From Rhodopseudomonas palustris (GTDB taxonomy: Bacteria; Pseudomonadota; Alphaproteobacteria; Rhizobiales; Xanthobacteraceae), in contig NZ_CP058907.1 of the NCBI RefSeq assembly GCF_013415845.1, forward strand, positions 744,001-808,000: a stretch of 64,000 bases of DNA, read 5' to 3'. A program made the translations under genes and the position numbers. Numbering within the stretch: the stretch's first letter is position 1; the number at the start of each line of letters is the position of its first letter. Below the pieces are notes generated by a model. That model did not search any database and was not told the DNA's origin. It was given only the letters and a program-made list of their open reading frames with translations. This document shows positions 35,657 through 46,143 of the stretch, in pieces.

Positions 35657-37141
35657 ATGACTGTTACCCCCGCGCTGATGATCCAGGGCACCTGCTCCAA
35701 TGCCGGCAAGTCGACGCTGGTGGCGGGGTTGTGCCGGGCGCTGGTGCGGCGGGGGCTGAAGGTGGCGCCGTTCAAGCCGCAGAATATGTCGAACAACGCT
35801 GCGGTGACGGTCGACGGCGGCGAGATCGGCCGGGCGCAGGCGGTGCAGGCGCGGGCAGCAAAGCTGCCGCCGACCGTGCACATGAACCCGGTGCTGCTGA
35901 AGCCGGAGACCGACACCGGCGCGCAGGTGATCGTGCAGGGCAAGCGCTTCGGCCGGCTTGGCGCGCAGCACTTCCTCGCCAAGAAAGCGGCGCTGATGCC
36001 GCACGTGCTGGACAGCTTCGCGCAGCTCGCACGCGACGCCGATATCGTGCTGGTCGAAGGCGCTGGTTCGCCGGCGGAGATCAATCTGCGCGCTGGCGAC
36101 ATTGCCAATATGGGCTTTGCCCAGGCAGCGAATGTGCCGGTGGTGATTGCCGGCGACATCGAGCGAGGCGGCGTGATCGCCAGTCTCGCCGGCACCCATC
36201 TGGTGCTCGACGATGCTGAGCGGGCGCTGGTGCAGGGCTATCTGATCAACAAATTCCGCGGCGACATGCGGCTGTTCGATCATGGACTGACGGCGATCAC
36301 CGGATTGACCGGTTGGCCATCGCTCGGTGTGGTGCCGTGGCTACCATCGGCCGCCTTGCTGCCGGCCGAGGACGCGGTCGATCTCGACCGGGCGCAGGCA
36401 TCGACTGCCAAGCGCATCATCGCCGTGCCGATGCTGGCGCGCATCGCCAATTTCGACGATCTCGATCCGCTCGGAATGGAGCCCGGCGTCAAGCTGGTGT
36501 TCGTGCCGCCTGGCACGCCGATTCCAGCCGAGGCCGACGTGGTGATCATTCCCGGCAGCAAGTCGACGCTGGGCGATCTCGCCTTCCTGCGTGCGCAGGG
36601 CTGGGACGTCGACATCGCGGCCCATGTCCGCCGCGGCGGACATCTGCTCGGACTGTGCGGCGGCTACCAGATGCTCGGGCGCGGCATCGCCGATCCGGAC
36701 GGCGTCGATGGTGTGCCCGGCACAGTCGAGGGGCTCGGCCTGCTCGACACCGTCACCACAATGCAGGGCGACAAGTCGACTACGCTGGTGCGTGGCACGC
36801 ATGGTGCGACCGGGGCACCGGTCGAGGGCTACGAGATTCATCTGGGGCGCACCGAGGGCCCCGATTGCGCGCGGCCGGTGGTGACGATCGAGGGCCGGCC
36901 CGATGGCGCGATCTCGCGCGATGGCCGGGTGCAGGGAACCTATCTGCACGGCCTGTTCACGAACGATGAGTTCCGCCGCGCCTGGCTGGCTGGTCTCGGC
37001 ATCGCCTCGCAGCTCGCCTATGAGGCGCAGATCGAAACCGCACTCGATGCGCTAGCCGACCACCTCGAAGCGCATCTCGACGTCGAGCGGATGATTGCAA
37101 TCGCGCGCGGCCGTCAGAGCACCAACGCCAGCGCCGCGTAG
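35657..37141 (+). CDS. cobQ: Cobyric acid synthase
   Basis: This 494-residue amidotransferase amidates four carboxylates of adenosylcobyrinic a,c-diamide. The N-terminal dethiobiotin-synthetase-like domain has [44 protein letters not shown]. The C-terminal glutaminase domain has the nucleophile Cys in [16 protein letters not shown] and the end segment [14 protein letters not shown]. It is the last gene of the rightward operon, and its end overlaps cobD on the other strand by 28 bp. Confidence 0.97.
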   Translation: MTVTPALMIQGTCSNAGKSTLVAGLCRALVRRGLKVAPFKPQNMSNNAAVTVDGGEIGRAQAVQARAAKLPPTVHMNPVLLKPETDTGAQVIVQGKRFGRLGAQHFLAKKAALMPHVLDSFAQLARDADIVLVEGAGSPAEINLRAGDIANMGFAQAANVPVVIAGDIERGGVIASLAGTHLVLDDAERALVQGYLINKFRGDMRLFDHGLTAITGLTGWPSLGVVPWLPSAALLPAEDAVDLDRAQASTAKRIIAVPMLARIANFDDLDPLGMEPGVKLVFVPPGTPIPAEADVVIIPGSKSTLGDLAFLRAQGWDVDIAAHVRRGGHLLGLCGGYQMLGRGIADPDGVDGVPGTVEGLGLLDTVTTMQGDKSTTLVRGTHGATGAPVEGYEIHLGRTEGPDCARPVVTIEGRPDGAISRDGRVQGTYLHGLFTNDEFRRAWLAGLGIASQLAYEAQIETALDALADHLEAHLDVERMIAIARGRQSTNASAA

Positions 37142-38085
37142 ATCGCCGCCTGCAGGCCGCAAGCCGCGATCATCACCCGCAGCGCGCGGCCGATATCGGC
37201 CGGGGTTGCCTCGCTACGTGCTTCGGCGTTGAGATAAGGATCGTCGGTGATCTTGCCGCCGTAGCTGCGCGGGCCCGCGAGCGCGACGCCGATCGCCGCG
37301 GCCATCGCCGATTCCGGCCAGCCGGCATTCGGCGAGCGATGCTTGCCGGCGTCGCGCCGCATCACCGTGATCGCTTGCCTGACCGAGCCGCGGACGATCG
37401 GCGCCGCCAGCGCGATCAGCAGGCCCGACAGCCGTGCCGGAACTAGATTCAGGACGTCGTCGAGCCGCGCCGCGGCCCAGCCGAACGAACGGTGCAGCGG
37501 CGTCAGATGCCCGATCATCGAATCCGCGGTGTTGATCGTCTTGTAGATCAACAGACCCGGCAGCCCGAATAGCGCCAGCCAGAACACCGGTGCGACCACG
37601 CCGTCGGAGAAATTCTCGGCGCTGGATTCGATCGCGGCGCGGCAGACACCGGCTTCGTCCAGCGTCTGCGGATCGCGGCCGACGATCAGAGATACCTTCT
37701 CACGCGCGTCCTTGAGACCACCGGCGGCGAAGGCGTCGCGCACGCGCGCGACGTGATCGTACAGGCTGCGCTGCGCGATCAGCGTCGCGGCCAATACGGC
37801 CGCGATGATCCAACCGCCAGGCAATTGCCGCAGCGGCGCTTCCAGCAACAGGCCGACCAGTCCTGCGACCGCGATCAAGAAGATCACCGCGACGATGCCG
37901 GCGATCTTCTTGGTGCGCTCCGCCCAGTCGTCGCGATTGAGTGTCCGATCGAGCCAGCCGATCAGCGTGCCGATCAACACCACCGGATGCGCCAGCCGCT
38001 TCCACAGCCAGTCGGGATCGCCGATCAGCGCGTCGAGCTCGAGTGCGACCACGACGATCAGCAGCGCGTGGGAATCCAGCAACAT
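37114..38085 (-). CDS. cobD: Adenosylcobinamide-phosphate synthase (CbiB/CobD)
   Basis: This 323-residue integral membrane enzyme joins aminopropanol phosphate to adenosylcobyric acid. Typical segments are [57 protein letters not shown] and [23 protein letters not shown]. It reads leftward just after btuF, 1 bp apart, and converges with cobQ. CobC, which supplies the aminopropanol arm, is encoded nearby on the opposite strand. Confidence 0.96.
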   Translation of the reverse strand: MLLDSHALLIVVVALELDALIGDPDWLWKRLAHPVVLIGTLIGWLDRTLNRDDWAERTKKIAGIVAVIFLIAVAGLVGLLLEAPLRQLPGGWIIAAVLAATLIAQRSLYDHVARVRDAFAAGGLKDAREKVSLIVGRDPQTLDEAGVCRAAIESSAENFSDGVVAPVFWLALFGLPGLLIYKTINTADSMIGHLTPLHRSFGWAAARLDDVLNLVPARLSGLLIALAAPIVRGSVRQAITVMRRDAGKHRSPNAGWPESAMAAAIGVALAGPRSYGGKITDDPYLNAEARSEATPADIGRALRVMIAACGLQAAIYAALALVL

Positions 38086-38086
38086 G

Positions 38087-38953
38087 TCAACGCTCCACGC
38101 GGATCAACTCCTCGGTCAGCCGATCGAGCGCATCGGCGAGCATCGGCCCGCCGCACACTGTCAGCCGCTCCGGCACCGTAATCCGCTTCGAGGGCGGATA
38201 GAAGCGTTGCAGCGCCGGGTGCAGCACAAAGGCGCGGCCTTCGTCCTCGGCAAAATCGCTGTCTTCCGAGATCAGCAGAAAGTCCGGCCGCAGCGCCACC
38301 ACCGCCTCCAGCGAGGCGAAGCCGCCGCGTTGCAAGCCGAGACCGCTTGCGGCATTGCCGAGCCCGACGGTGTCGAGCAGCGCGCTGATCAGGCTGTCGC
38401 GGCCTGACACCCAGCCGCGCCGTGCCAGCGGCAGCACGGTGAGCCGCGTACGCGACGCGGCTTGCTTGGCACGCGTCACCGCAGCGTCGATACGAGCGAT
38501 CGCGGCGCCGGCGCGTTCGGGATGGCCGAGCAGGTCCGCCATCTGCCGGATTTGCGCCTTGGCTTCGTCGATCGTTTTGACCGAATCGAATTCGGCGACG
38601 CGCTGACCCATCTGCTTCAGTAGTTCGCGTGTGGCGCGTTTGGTGTATCTGCCGCCGACGACGATGTCGGGCTTCAGCATGAGCACTTCTTCGGCCTCGC
38701 CCGAGAGCTGCGGAAAACGAGCCGCCTCGGCGGCGAGGAACGAGCGATCGGCATCGCGTGCATACGGGCTGAGTCCGAGGATCTGATCGGGATCGGCGAG
38801 CGTCAGCAGCAACTGATCGGTGCAGGCGTTGATCGATACCACCTTCGGCGCCGCGGCTGCGCTCGCAGCGCCTGCGACACTCGCAACTAACAGCATCATC
38901 AATCCGGCTAAAACACCGCCGAACCTCTCGCGCTTTGGTCGCGATGGTGGCAA
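38087..38953 (-). CDS. btuF: Cobalamin/corrinoid ABC transporter substrate-binding protein (BtuF-like)
   Basis: This helical-backbone binding protein of about 270-288 residues has VVSINACTDQLLLTLADPDQ and VLMLKPDIVVGGRYTKRAT, of the BtuF/FhuD type. The start is uncertain. A TTG at 38953 gives a basic head (PSRPKRERFGG) before the hydrophobic signal core, while the first ATG at 38899 starts inside the hydrophobic core. Neither has a good ribosome site. It sits with cobD, btuD and btuC, which supports a corrinoid ligand; other metallophores are possible. Confidence 0.85.
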   Translation of the reverse strand: MPPSRPKRERFGGVLAGLMMLLVASVAGAASAAAAPKVVSINACTDQLLLTLADPDQILGLSPYARDADRSFLAAEAARFPQLSGEAEEVLMLKPDIVVGGRYTKRATRELLKQMGQRVAEFDSVKTIDEAKAQIRQMADLLGHPERAGAAIARIDAAVTRAKQAASRTRLTVLPLARRGWVSGRDSLISALLDTVGLGNAASGLGLQRGGFASLEAVVALRPDFLLISEDSDFAEDEGRAFVLHPALQRFYPPSKRITVPERLTVCGGPMLADALDRLTEELIRVER

Positions 38954-38962
38954 GACACGGTG

Positions 38963-39952
38963 ATGAAGCACGGCGGCGATCTCACGGCGGCGATGGCACG
39001 GCACGGCGGCGATGCCGCCGACTGGCTCGATCTCTCCACTGGCATCAATCCGCGGCCCTGGCCGATTCCGGATATCGCTGCGGATGCGTGGCTGCGTCTG
39101 CCGTCGCAGGCCGACGAGACCGCGCTGTGCGATGCTGCGCGCCTGGCCTACGAGGTGCCCGATGAGTCCGGCATCGTCGCCGCTGCCGGCACCCAGGCGC
39201 TGATCCAATGGCTGCCGTATCTCGCCGCACCTGGCGGCGTTGCGATCGTCGGGCCGACTTATGCGGAGCACGCGTTGGCTTGGCGTAACGCTGGGCGCGA
39301 GCTGGTTGGCATCGCTTCGCTCGATGACATTCCGGAGCAGGCCCGCCACGCGGTCGTGGTGAATCCGAACAATCCCGACGGCCGCGTCGTCGCACCAGAC
39401 ACCTTGCGCCGCGCAGCTGCGCAACTGCGCCGGCGCGGCGGCTGGCTGGTGGTCGACGAAGCCTTCGCCGACGTTGATCCGTCGTTCAGTGCGGCATCGC
39501 TCACGCCCGAGCTGCCGATCGTCGTGTTGCGTTCGTTCGGCAAGTTCTACGGCCTTGCCGGCGTCCGGCTCGGATTTGCGATCGCGGGTGAGGCGACTGC
39601 TCGGCGGATCGCATTGGCGCTCGGGCCGTGGAGCTGTTCCGGGCCGGCGCTGCGGATCGGCGCCGCGGCGCTGCGCGATCAAGCGTGGACGATCGAAACC
39701 CGCGACGAACTGCGCGAACAGGCGACGCGGCTCGACGACGTGCTGCGCGTCGGCCGACTCGAAATCGTCGGCGGAACGCCGCTGTTCCGGCTGGCGCGTC
39801 ACGCCGAGGCACATCGGTTGCACGAAGCGCTGGCGCAGCAGCGGATCTGGTGTCGCAGGTTCGATTGGGCCGACGATCTGCTCAGGTTCGGCCTGCCTGC
39901 CGACGCGGCCGGGCTCGATCGGCTCGCAGCCGCGCTCGCCGCGCCCTTGTAG
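38963..39952 (+). CDS. cobC: L-threonine-O-3-phosphate decarboxylase-type aminotransferase CobC
   Basis: This 329-residue PLP enzyme starts MKHGGDLTAAMARHGGDAAD with the CobC-typical WLDLSTGINPRPWP. It has NPNNPDGRV, LVVDEAFADVDPS and the PLP lysine in VVLRSFGKFYGLAGVRLGF. It is the P. denitrificans CobC equivalent (Salmonella CobD) supplying the aminopropanol arm. It lies opposite to the flanking btu genes, starting 9 bp from the putative btuF TTG and ending 11 bp from the btuD stop. GTG at 38960 is an alternative start. Confidence 0.93.
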   Translation: MKHGGDLTAAMARHGGDAADWLDLSTGINPRPWPIPDIAADAWLRLPSQADETALCDAARLAYEVPDESGIVAAAGTQALIQWLPYLAAPGGVAIVGPTYAEHALAWRNAGRELVGIASLDDIPEQARHAVVVNPNNPDGRVVAPDTLRRAAAQLRRRGGWLVVDEAFADVDPSFSAASLTPELPIVVLRSFGKFYGLAGVRLGFAIAGEATARRIALALGPWSCSGPALRIGAAALRDQAWTIETRDELREQATRLDDVLRVGRLEIVGGTPLFRLARHAEAHRLHEALAQQRIWCRRFDWADDLLRFGLPADAAGLDRLAAALAAPL

Positions 39953-39963
39953 CGGCGGCACCT

Positions 39964-40739
<776 letters not shown>

Positions 40740-40743
<4 letters not shown>

Positions 40744-41765
40744 GCGACGCCTCCACCGAGCGCGCGGCGTTCGCGCACGATCAGATACAGGAAGAACGGT
40801 ACGCCGATGATCGAGGTCAGCACCCCGACCTTGATATCGGTGCTGGCCGGGATCAGCCGCACCGCGATGTCGGCGGCGAGCAGCAGCGCCGCGCCCGCGA
40901 GCGCGCTCGGCAGCAGCACGCGGGCAGGATCGTGGCCGATCAAGGGGCGCACCAGATGCGGCGCGACCAGACCGATGAAACCGATCGTGCCCGACACCGA
41001 CACGGCGCCGCCGACGCCGAGCGCAGTGCCGGCGATGACGATCAGCCGCAGCCGGCCGACGTCGATGCCGAGGCTCTGCGCGGTTTCTTCGCCCAAGCTG
41101 AGGGCGCGAAATGCGGCGCGCTGGCTGAACAGCAGCACGCCGCCGGCGACGATGAACGGCAGCGCCAGCACGACATGGCGGAAGCTGCGGTCTTCCAGCG
41201 AGCCGAGCAGCCAGAACGCGATTTCCAGGCTGGCGAACGGATTGGCCGACAGGTTCATCACCAGCGCGGTGGCTGCGCCGGCGAGGGCGGAAATCGCCAG
41301 CCCTGCGAGGATCAGCAGCAGCAGGCTGGCGTTGCGCCCGGCGATTGCCAGCAGCACGAACACCGACACGAACGCCATCGTGATCGCCGCGACCGGCAGC
41401 GCGAACGAGCGGACGTCGGCGAGCCCGAGCGCGATGATCAGCACCGCGCCGAACGCGGCCGATTGCGGCGCGCCGAACAGCGACGGCGATGCCAGCGGGT
41501 TGCGCAGTAGGCCCTGCAGCGCCGCGCCGGACAGGCCCAGAATGCCGCCGATCGCGAGCGCCAAAATGGTGCGCGGCAGCCGGATCTCCTGCACGATGAT
41601 CTGCTGCACCTCGCCGCCGAGTCCGACCAGCGCCTGCACCACGGTGAGCGGCGACAGCTTGACTGGTCCCACCGCGAGCGATCCGATCGCCAGCAGGGTT
41701 ACGAGCACCGCAAGCACAGCGGTCACGGCCGCCGCGCGCGAATTCGGTCCGGAATGTCGGGTCAT
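40740..41765 (-). CDS. btuC: Corrinoid ABC transporter permease (BtuC/FecCD type)
   Basis: This 341-residue permease of the FecCD family has about ten membrane helices. Motifs are EIRLPRTILALAIGGILGLSGAALQGLLRNPLASP near the N-terminal third (quoted in parts: EIRLPR, GAALQG, RNPLA) and GFIGLVAPHLVRPLIGHD, typical of BtuC coupling regions. It is 7 bp downstream of the NiCoT gene and overlaps btuD, so all three probably form one transcript under the second cobalamin riboswitch. Confidence 0.92.
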
Positions 41766-41772
41766 ACCGCGC

Positions 41773-42831
41773 TCATTTCTGCACGGCCGCGGCTGCCTGG
41801 TCGAGCCGGTGATAGCCGTTGAGGCGATAGATGATGGTGGAGACGATCCAGCTCGCCACGAACAGCGCCACGATGCCGTAGCCGAGCGCGCCGAAATTGG
41901 AATTGAGTTCTTCGATCCACTCCCAGAACGCGCCTTCGAGATGGAAGCGCCCGGCGAGCAGTCCGAGCGTCTCGATGCCGCCGATCAGCAGCGCCACCAG
42001 CACCGACACCGTCGTGATCGTCATGTTGTAGTACAGCTTGCGGATCGGATTGCGATACGCCCAGCCATAGGCGCCGAGCATCAGCACGCCGTCGAGGGTG
42101 TCGACCAGGGTCATACCGGCGGCAAACAGCGCCGGGAACACCAGGATCGTCCAGTGCGAAATGCTGCCGGAGGCGTTGGCGGCCAGTCCGAACAGGCTGA
42201 TTTCGCTGGCGGTCTCGAAGCCGAGGGCGAACAATAGCCCGATCGGAAACAACTGCCAGCTCTTGGAGACGAAGCGGAACAGCGGCCGGAATAGCCGCGC
42301 CAGCCAGCCGCGCTGCTGCAGCAGCGCGTTGATGTCGTCGTCGTGCACGACCTCGCCGGCCTTGGCCTTCTTGAACGCCCGATACACGCCGCTCAGCACC
42401 GACAGATTGGCGATGGCGATCGCGAACAGAAACAGCGCCGACGCCGAGGTGCCGATCACCCCGCCGATCTCGCGATAGCCCGAGAACCGTTCGGTCAGCG
42501 AATTGGCTGCGACTGCGATCGCCAGCGACGCCACCAGCACGACGGTGGAATGGCCGAGCGCGAAGAACAGCCCGACCGCGACCGGCCGCTTGCCCTCCTG
42601 CATCAGCTTGCGGGTGACGTTGTCGATCGCCGCAATATGATCGGCATCGAGCGCGTGGCGCAGGCCGAGGCTATAGGCCAGAACCGCGGTGCCGATCAGC
42701 ACCGGCTCGCCCGCGAACGCGGTCAGCGCCCAGGCCCAGGCGGCGATATTGGCGAGCACCAGGCCGCCGAGCACCGCGACCAGGCGGAAGCGGAATCCAT
42801 CGGAAGAAGCGGGCAGAACGAGATCGGTCAT
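41773..42831 (-). CDS. NiCoT-family nickel/cobalt permease, probable cobalt importer
   Basis: This 352-residue membrane protein carries the NiCoT signature HALDADHIAAID (residues 59-70) in helix 2, plus FALGHSTVVL and LGFETASEISLFG in later helices and about eight spans. It is the first gene after a leftward cobalamin riboswitch and is followed directly by btuC and btuD. Cobalt for B12 is therefore the likely cargo, although NiCoT proteins can carry nickel. Confidence 0.93.
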   Translation of the reverse strand: MTDLVLPASSDGFRFRLVAVLGGLVLANIAAWAWALTAFAGEPVLIGTAVLAYSLGLRHALDADHIAAIDNVTRKLMQEGKRPVAVGLFFALGHSTVVLVASLAIAVAANSLTERFSGYREIGGVIGTSASALFLFAIAIANLSVLSGVYRAFKKAKAGEVVHDDDINALLQQRGWLARLFRPLFRFVSKSWQLFPIGLLFALGFETASEISLFGLAANASGSISHWTILVFPALFAAGMTLVDTLDGVLMLGAYGWAYRNPIRKLYYNMTITTVSVLVALLIGGIETLGLLAGRFHLEGAFWEWIEELNSNFGALGYGIVALFVASWIVSTIIYRLNGYHRLDQAAAAVQK

Positions 42832-42917
42832 GGCGGTCTCCGGCCGGTGAGCAGCATCCTGTCACCTGTGCGGCGGACCGCTCCAGCCGCGCGCGCCGCA
42901 CGGTGGAAGATGACGTA

Positions 42918-43112
42918 CTCAGGCCGGTCTCCTGGCTCACGGGTCGTCGCAATCCTTCGCCTTCCCGGGCAAGTGCTGCCCAGTGGCCGATTGAAGGATC
43001 GCTCACCGCTCACAGTTGCGGGCGCAGCGCCGGATTTGGGTTTGCGGCCATAAGCTTGGGCCCGCACCGGCTTCCCTGTGCCGGACGATTCCCGGCACAC
43101 CTGAACGGGCGC
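42918..43112 (-). ncRNA. Cobalamin riboswitch upstream of the NiCoT-btuCD operon
   Basis: Read leftward, the aptamer blocks appear in order: CGTTCAGGTGTGCCGGGAAT at about 43107, CACAGGGAAGCCGGTGCGGG near 43075, the core GCGCCCGCAACTGTGAGCGG near 43025 and the B12 box GTGAGCCAGGAGACCGGCC at 42940-42922. About 90 nt of leader follow before the NiCoT ATG, enough for a ribosome-site or terminator switch. Cobalamin should repress cobalt and corrinoid uptake. Confidence 0.95.
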
Positions 43113-43163
43113 GATCAAATGGAAGCGGGCCTGCTTTGTCAATCGCCGCCTTGGTTGTGCTGC

Positions 43164-43487
43164 CTAGGCGGGAGTGCTGAGCTTCAGCCCGATCATGCCG
43201 GCGACGATCATCGACAGGCACAACACCCGGAGCCCGCTGGCCGGCTCGCCATACAGCGTCATTCCGACCACGATGCTGCCGGCAGCGCCGATTCCGGTCC
43301 ACACCGCATAGGCGGTGCCGAACGGCAGCGATTTCAAGGCTATGCTCATCAGGCCGAAGCTGGCCAGGATGGCGGCCAGTGTCACGACCGCGGGCCAGAA
43401 CCGGGTGAAGCCCTCGGAATGCTTCAGCCCCAGCGCCCAGACGATCTCCATCAGGCCCGCGGCAAACAGCGCGAGCCAGCCGGTCAT
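43164..43487 (-). CDS. sugE: SMR-family exporter, SugE/Gdx type
   Basis: This 107-residue four-helix small multidrug resistance protein has the essential Glu at position 14 (AGLMEIVWALGLKHSEGFTR). Its SugE/Gdx-type features are KSLPFGTAYAVWTGIGAAGS and IGLKLSTPA at the end, which closely follow the E. coli SugE pattern. Gdx members export guanidinium. It begins within the btaB stop (ATGA), so it is translated with a betaine-lipid gene. No guanidine riboswitch was recognised here. Confidence 0.92.
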   Translation of the reverse strand: MTGWLALFAAGLMEIVWALGLKHSEGFTRFWPAVVTLAAILASFGLMSIALKSLPFGTAYAVWTGIGAAGSIVVGMTLYGEPASGLRVLCLSMIVAGMIGLKLSTPA

Positions 43488-44221
43488 GGCTTCTTGCGCG
43501 GCGGCAGCGTCAGCACGGCTCGCTGCGCATAGCCCCGATACGGCCGCTCGAACCGCAGGCCGGCGCCGGTTCGGGCCGCGACTTGCATCAGGACGGCTTC
43601 CAGGCTGTCGCGCGGGGTGACGTCGAACAGCGTCAGCCAGCGCCGCAGCAGGTTGCGCGCCACTGAAGGCAGGCCGCGCTGGTCGCCGAAATCGACGATG
43701 TGCAGCTTGCCGCCCGGCTTCAGGTTGGCGACAGCGCGATCGATCACTGCGGTCCAGTCGGGGATCATCGATAGGCTGTAGGAAATCATGACGTGGTCGA
43801 ACGCGACCGACTGGCCGAACACCGCCTGTGCGGTGAAGGCCGTGGCGTCGCCATGCGCGACCTTGACCCGGGCCATCAGCCCGGCGCCTTCGATCGAACT
43901 GATCGCCGAGGTCAGCATCTCGGTCGACACATCGAATCCGTAGAATTTCGCCTCGCGGTATCGGGTCGACGCCTGGATCAGGTTGCGGCCGGTGCCGCAG
44001 CCGACTTCCAGCACGGTTTCGGCCGCGTTCGGCTGCAGCTCGGCGATCAGCCGATCGCGGCCGAGAAGATAGTACCGGCGGGTCAGGTCGTAGATGTGCC
44101 GCTGATAGCGATACATCCGATTCATGCGCGAGGTCGCGTCGACCGGCCACGCCGGATCGGCAATGAGTTCGGGGTGCGTCAGCGCGGTGCGCGGAAGATC
44201 GGTGCGAGTGAGCGTCGTCAT
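43484..44221 (-). CDS. btaB: S-adenosylmethionine:diacylglycerolhomoserine N-methyltransferase BtaB
   Basis: This 245-residue methyltransferase has a class I SAM motif, VLEVGCGTGRNLIQAS, after an N-terminal segment with SRMNRMYRYQRHIYDLTRRYYLLGRD (in parts: RMNRMYRYQRHIYDL). Motif III is in LKPGGKLHIVDFGDQ. It trimethylates diacylglyceryl homoserine to the betaine lipid DGTS. The ATG at 44221 is the natural start. It diverges from btaA and carries a Pho-box-like site upstream; sugE overlaps its end. Confidence 0.92.
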   Translation of the reverse strand: MTTLTRTDLPRTALTHPELIADPAWPVDATSRMNRMYRYQRHIYDLTRRYYLLGRDRLIAELQPNAAETVLEVGCGTGRNLIQASTRYREAKFYGFDVSTEMLTSAISSIEGAGLMARVKVAHGDATAFTAQAVFGQSVAFDHVMISYSLSMIPDWTAVIDRAVANLKPGGKLHIVDFGDQRGLPSVARNLLRRWLTLFDVTPRDSLEAVLMQVAARTGAGLRFERPYRGYAQRAVLTLPPRKKP

Positions 44222-44269
44222 GGCCTGCCACCCTGGTTCGGCATCATCCGCCTTCCATCGCGATTTCAA

Positions 44270-44287
44270 GCGACAGGGTGATGACAA
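44270..44287 (-). promoter_or_regulatory. Pho-box-like site upstream of btaB
   Basis: On the minus strand TTGTCAT (44287-44281) and CTGTCGC (44276-44270) are separated by CACC, a 7-4-7 layout matching 11 of 14 positions of the tandem CTGTCAT consensus. It lies about 50 nt before the btaB start, in the divergent btaA/btaB promoter, as expected for a phosphate-starvation gene. Confidence 0.55.
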
Positions 44288-44373
44288 AGGCGTTGCCACC
44301 GATCAGTTCCGCGTTGTCGCAAAACTGCAGTGTTGCGCAGCTAATTTGGATCGATTGCCGAGTCGAGGATTTG

Positions 44374-45597
44374 ATGAACACGCAGCAACTGATCGCGGAC
44401 GCCGTCCGCAACAGCAAGGATCGCAGCGAGTCGACGCTGTGGGACGCTTTGTTTTCGATCTGGTTTCGTCGCCTGGTCTATACCCAGATCTGGGAAGATC
44501 CCGAGGCCGACCTCGCGGCTCTGCAATTGCCGATCGGTTCCACCATCGTGACGATCTCGTCGGGCGGCTGCAACGCGCTGTCCTACCTCACCGCCAAGCC
44601 GGCGCAGGTATTTGCGGTCGATCTTAACGAGGCGCATCTGGCGCTGCTCAAGTTGAAGCTCGCCGGCCTGCGGGCGCTGCCGGACTATGCATCGTTCTGG
44701 CAGTTCTTCGGCGAAGGCACCGCGGCCGGTAACGCAGACCTGTATCGCCGGCGGCTGCGCCCCGCGCTCGATCTCGACGCCCGCGGCTTCTGGGACGAGC
44801 GCGACTTCCGCGGCCGGCCCCGCTACCGTTATTTCACCGACGGCTTCTATCGCCACGGCGCGCTCGGACGCTTCATCGGCTTTGCGCATCTGCTGGCGAA
44901 GATCGCCAAGATCGACCTCAACGTGCTGCTGAAGGGCGCGCCGGACTCGCCGGAGCGGCGGGCAGCGCTGCAGCGCGTCGATTGGCTGTTCCACTCGCGG
45001 TTCGCCCGCATGCTTACCCGGACTCCGGCGCTGCTGTTCAGCCTCGGCATTCCGCCGCAGCAGCGCGAGTTGCTCGGTGGCGACCAGCCGCTCAACGAAG
45101 TGCTGCATCAGCGCCTTCTCCGGCTGATCGATGTCTATCCGAACGACACCAATTACTTCGCCTGGCAGGCGCTGAGCCGCAGCTATGCGGGCCCGGGCGA
45201 CCGCTGCCTGCCGCTATATCTGCAGGAGAGCCGCTATCAGCAGATGCGCGCCGGCGCCGGGCTGGTGATCCCGGTGCACGAGAACCTGCGGGTGTTCCTG
45301 GAGAGCCTGCCGGCCCGCCAGATCGATGCCGTGGTGCTCTTGGATTCGCAGGATTGGATGGCGCCGGACGAAATCCGCGCGCTGTGGGACGCGATCGACC
45401 GCGCCGGCAAGGAGCAAGTGCGGGTGATCTTCCGCACCGCAGGCGCCGAATCCCCGTTGGAGACCGAGCCGCTGGCTCCGCTGCAGCAGACCTGGCAACG
45501 CGACGCCGAACGCAGCGCCATCGGCTTCGACCGCGACCGGTCGGGGATTTATGGCGGCTTCCACTGCTATATGCGTCGCTCGGGGGCGGGGAGCTAG
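44374..45597 (+). CDS. btaA: S-adenosylmethionine:diacylglycerol 3-amino-3-carboxypropyltransferase BtaA
   Basis: This 407-residue protein (DUF3419) makes diacylglyceryl homoserine, the first step of betaine lipid synthesis. Family segments are YTQIWEDPEADLAAL, ISSGGCNALSYL, FAVDLNEAHLALLKLKLAGL, YPNDTNYFAWQALSRSY and the C-terminal VVLLDSQDWMAPDEIRALW. GAGGA precedes the ATG at 44374. It faces away from btaB, unlike the usual co-oriented btaAB operon. Confidence 0.94.
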   Translation: MNTQQLIADAVRNSKDRSESTLWDALFSIWFRRLVYTQIWEDPEADLAALQLPIGSTIVTISSGGCNALSYLTAKPAQVFAVDLNEAHLALLKLKLAGLRALPDYASFWQFFGEGTAAGNADLYRRRLRPALDLDARGFWDERDFRGRPRYRYFTDGFYRHGALGRFIGFAHLLAKIAKIDLNVLLKGAPDSPERRAALQRVDWLFHSRFARMLTRTPALLFSLGIPPQQRELLGGDQPLNEVLHQRLLRLIDVYPNDTNYFAWQALSRSYAGPGDRCLPLYLQESRYQQMRAGAGLVIPVHENLRVFLESLPARQIDAVVLLDSQDWMAPDEIRALWDAIDRAGKEQVRVIFRTAGAESPLETEPLAPLQQTWQRDAERSAIGFDRDRSGIYGGFHCYMRRSGAGS

Positions 45598-46143
45598 GCA
45601 GGACTACTGATAGGGTTCGTCCGAGGCTGAGGGCGGGCCGAACGAGTCCAGGATCATTGCTGGCAAGCTTCGTTTTTTTGCGACTGCCGACTCCATGCCG
45701 ATCAGGCTGCATTGATTCCACCGTAGAGTTACATCGTCCGGTTGCGGACTGAGGATGGCGCAGCAGACGCGAGCACGTCAGCCCGGTGCTGGTGAACTAA
45801 TCGACGGCTGTGCAGCCAGCATGGGGCATTCAGGTCGAGCCGATGCGGGCGCGACTGCCCCCGTCCAGATCAAATAATACTTGGCTAACAGGGTCTTAGG
45901 TCAGGATCGCTAACCCAGAAGGGCGTCCCGGGATTCGGGCGTTTACTGCTTCTTAAACAAACCGCTCGGACCAGCTTCGACCGACTTTCAAGTGCGGACG
46001 TTCACGCGGTCGGCTTAAGCATTGCTTAGCGGTGCCTCTCCAACATTCACTGCTGCAAAACGTAGCAGAGAGAGCGCTCGTTGCTTTTCTCTTCTCGGCA
46101 TTCACTCCATCGAAAAGACGCCCGCTGGACCAAAGCGATTGGG
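45598..46143. other. Intergenic stretch before the Tad-like genes
   Basis: No convincing gene was found in these 546 bp. The composition is less GC-rich than in neighbouring genes. It holds a near-palindrome, GCTTAAGCA (46013-46021) and TGCTTAGC (46023-46030), about 115 bp upstream of the TadG-like start. This could be an operator. It presumably holds the promoter of the Tad-like genes. Confidence 0.5.
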
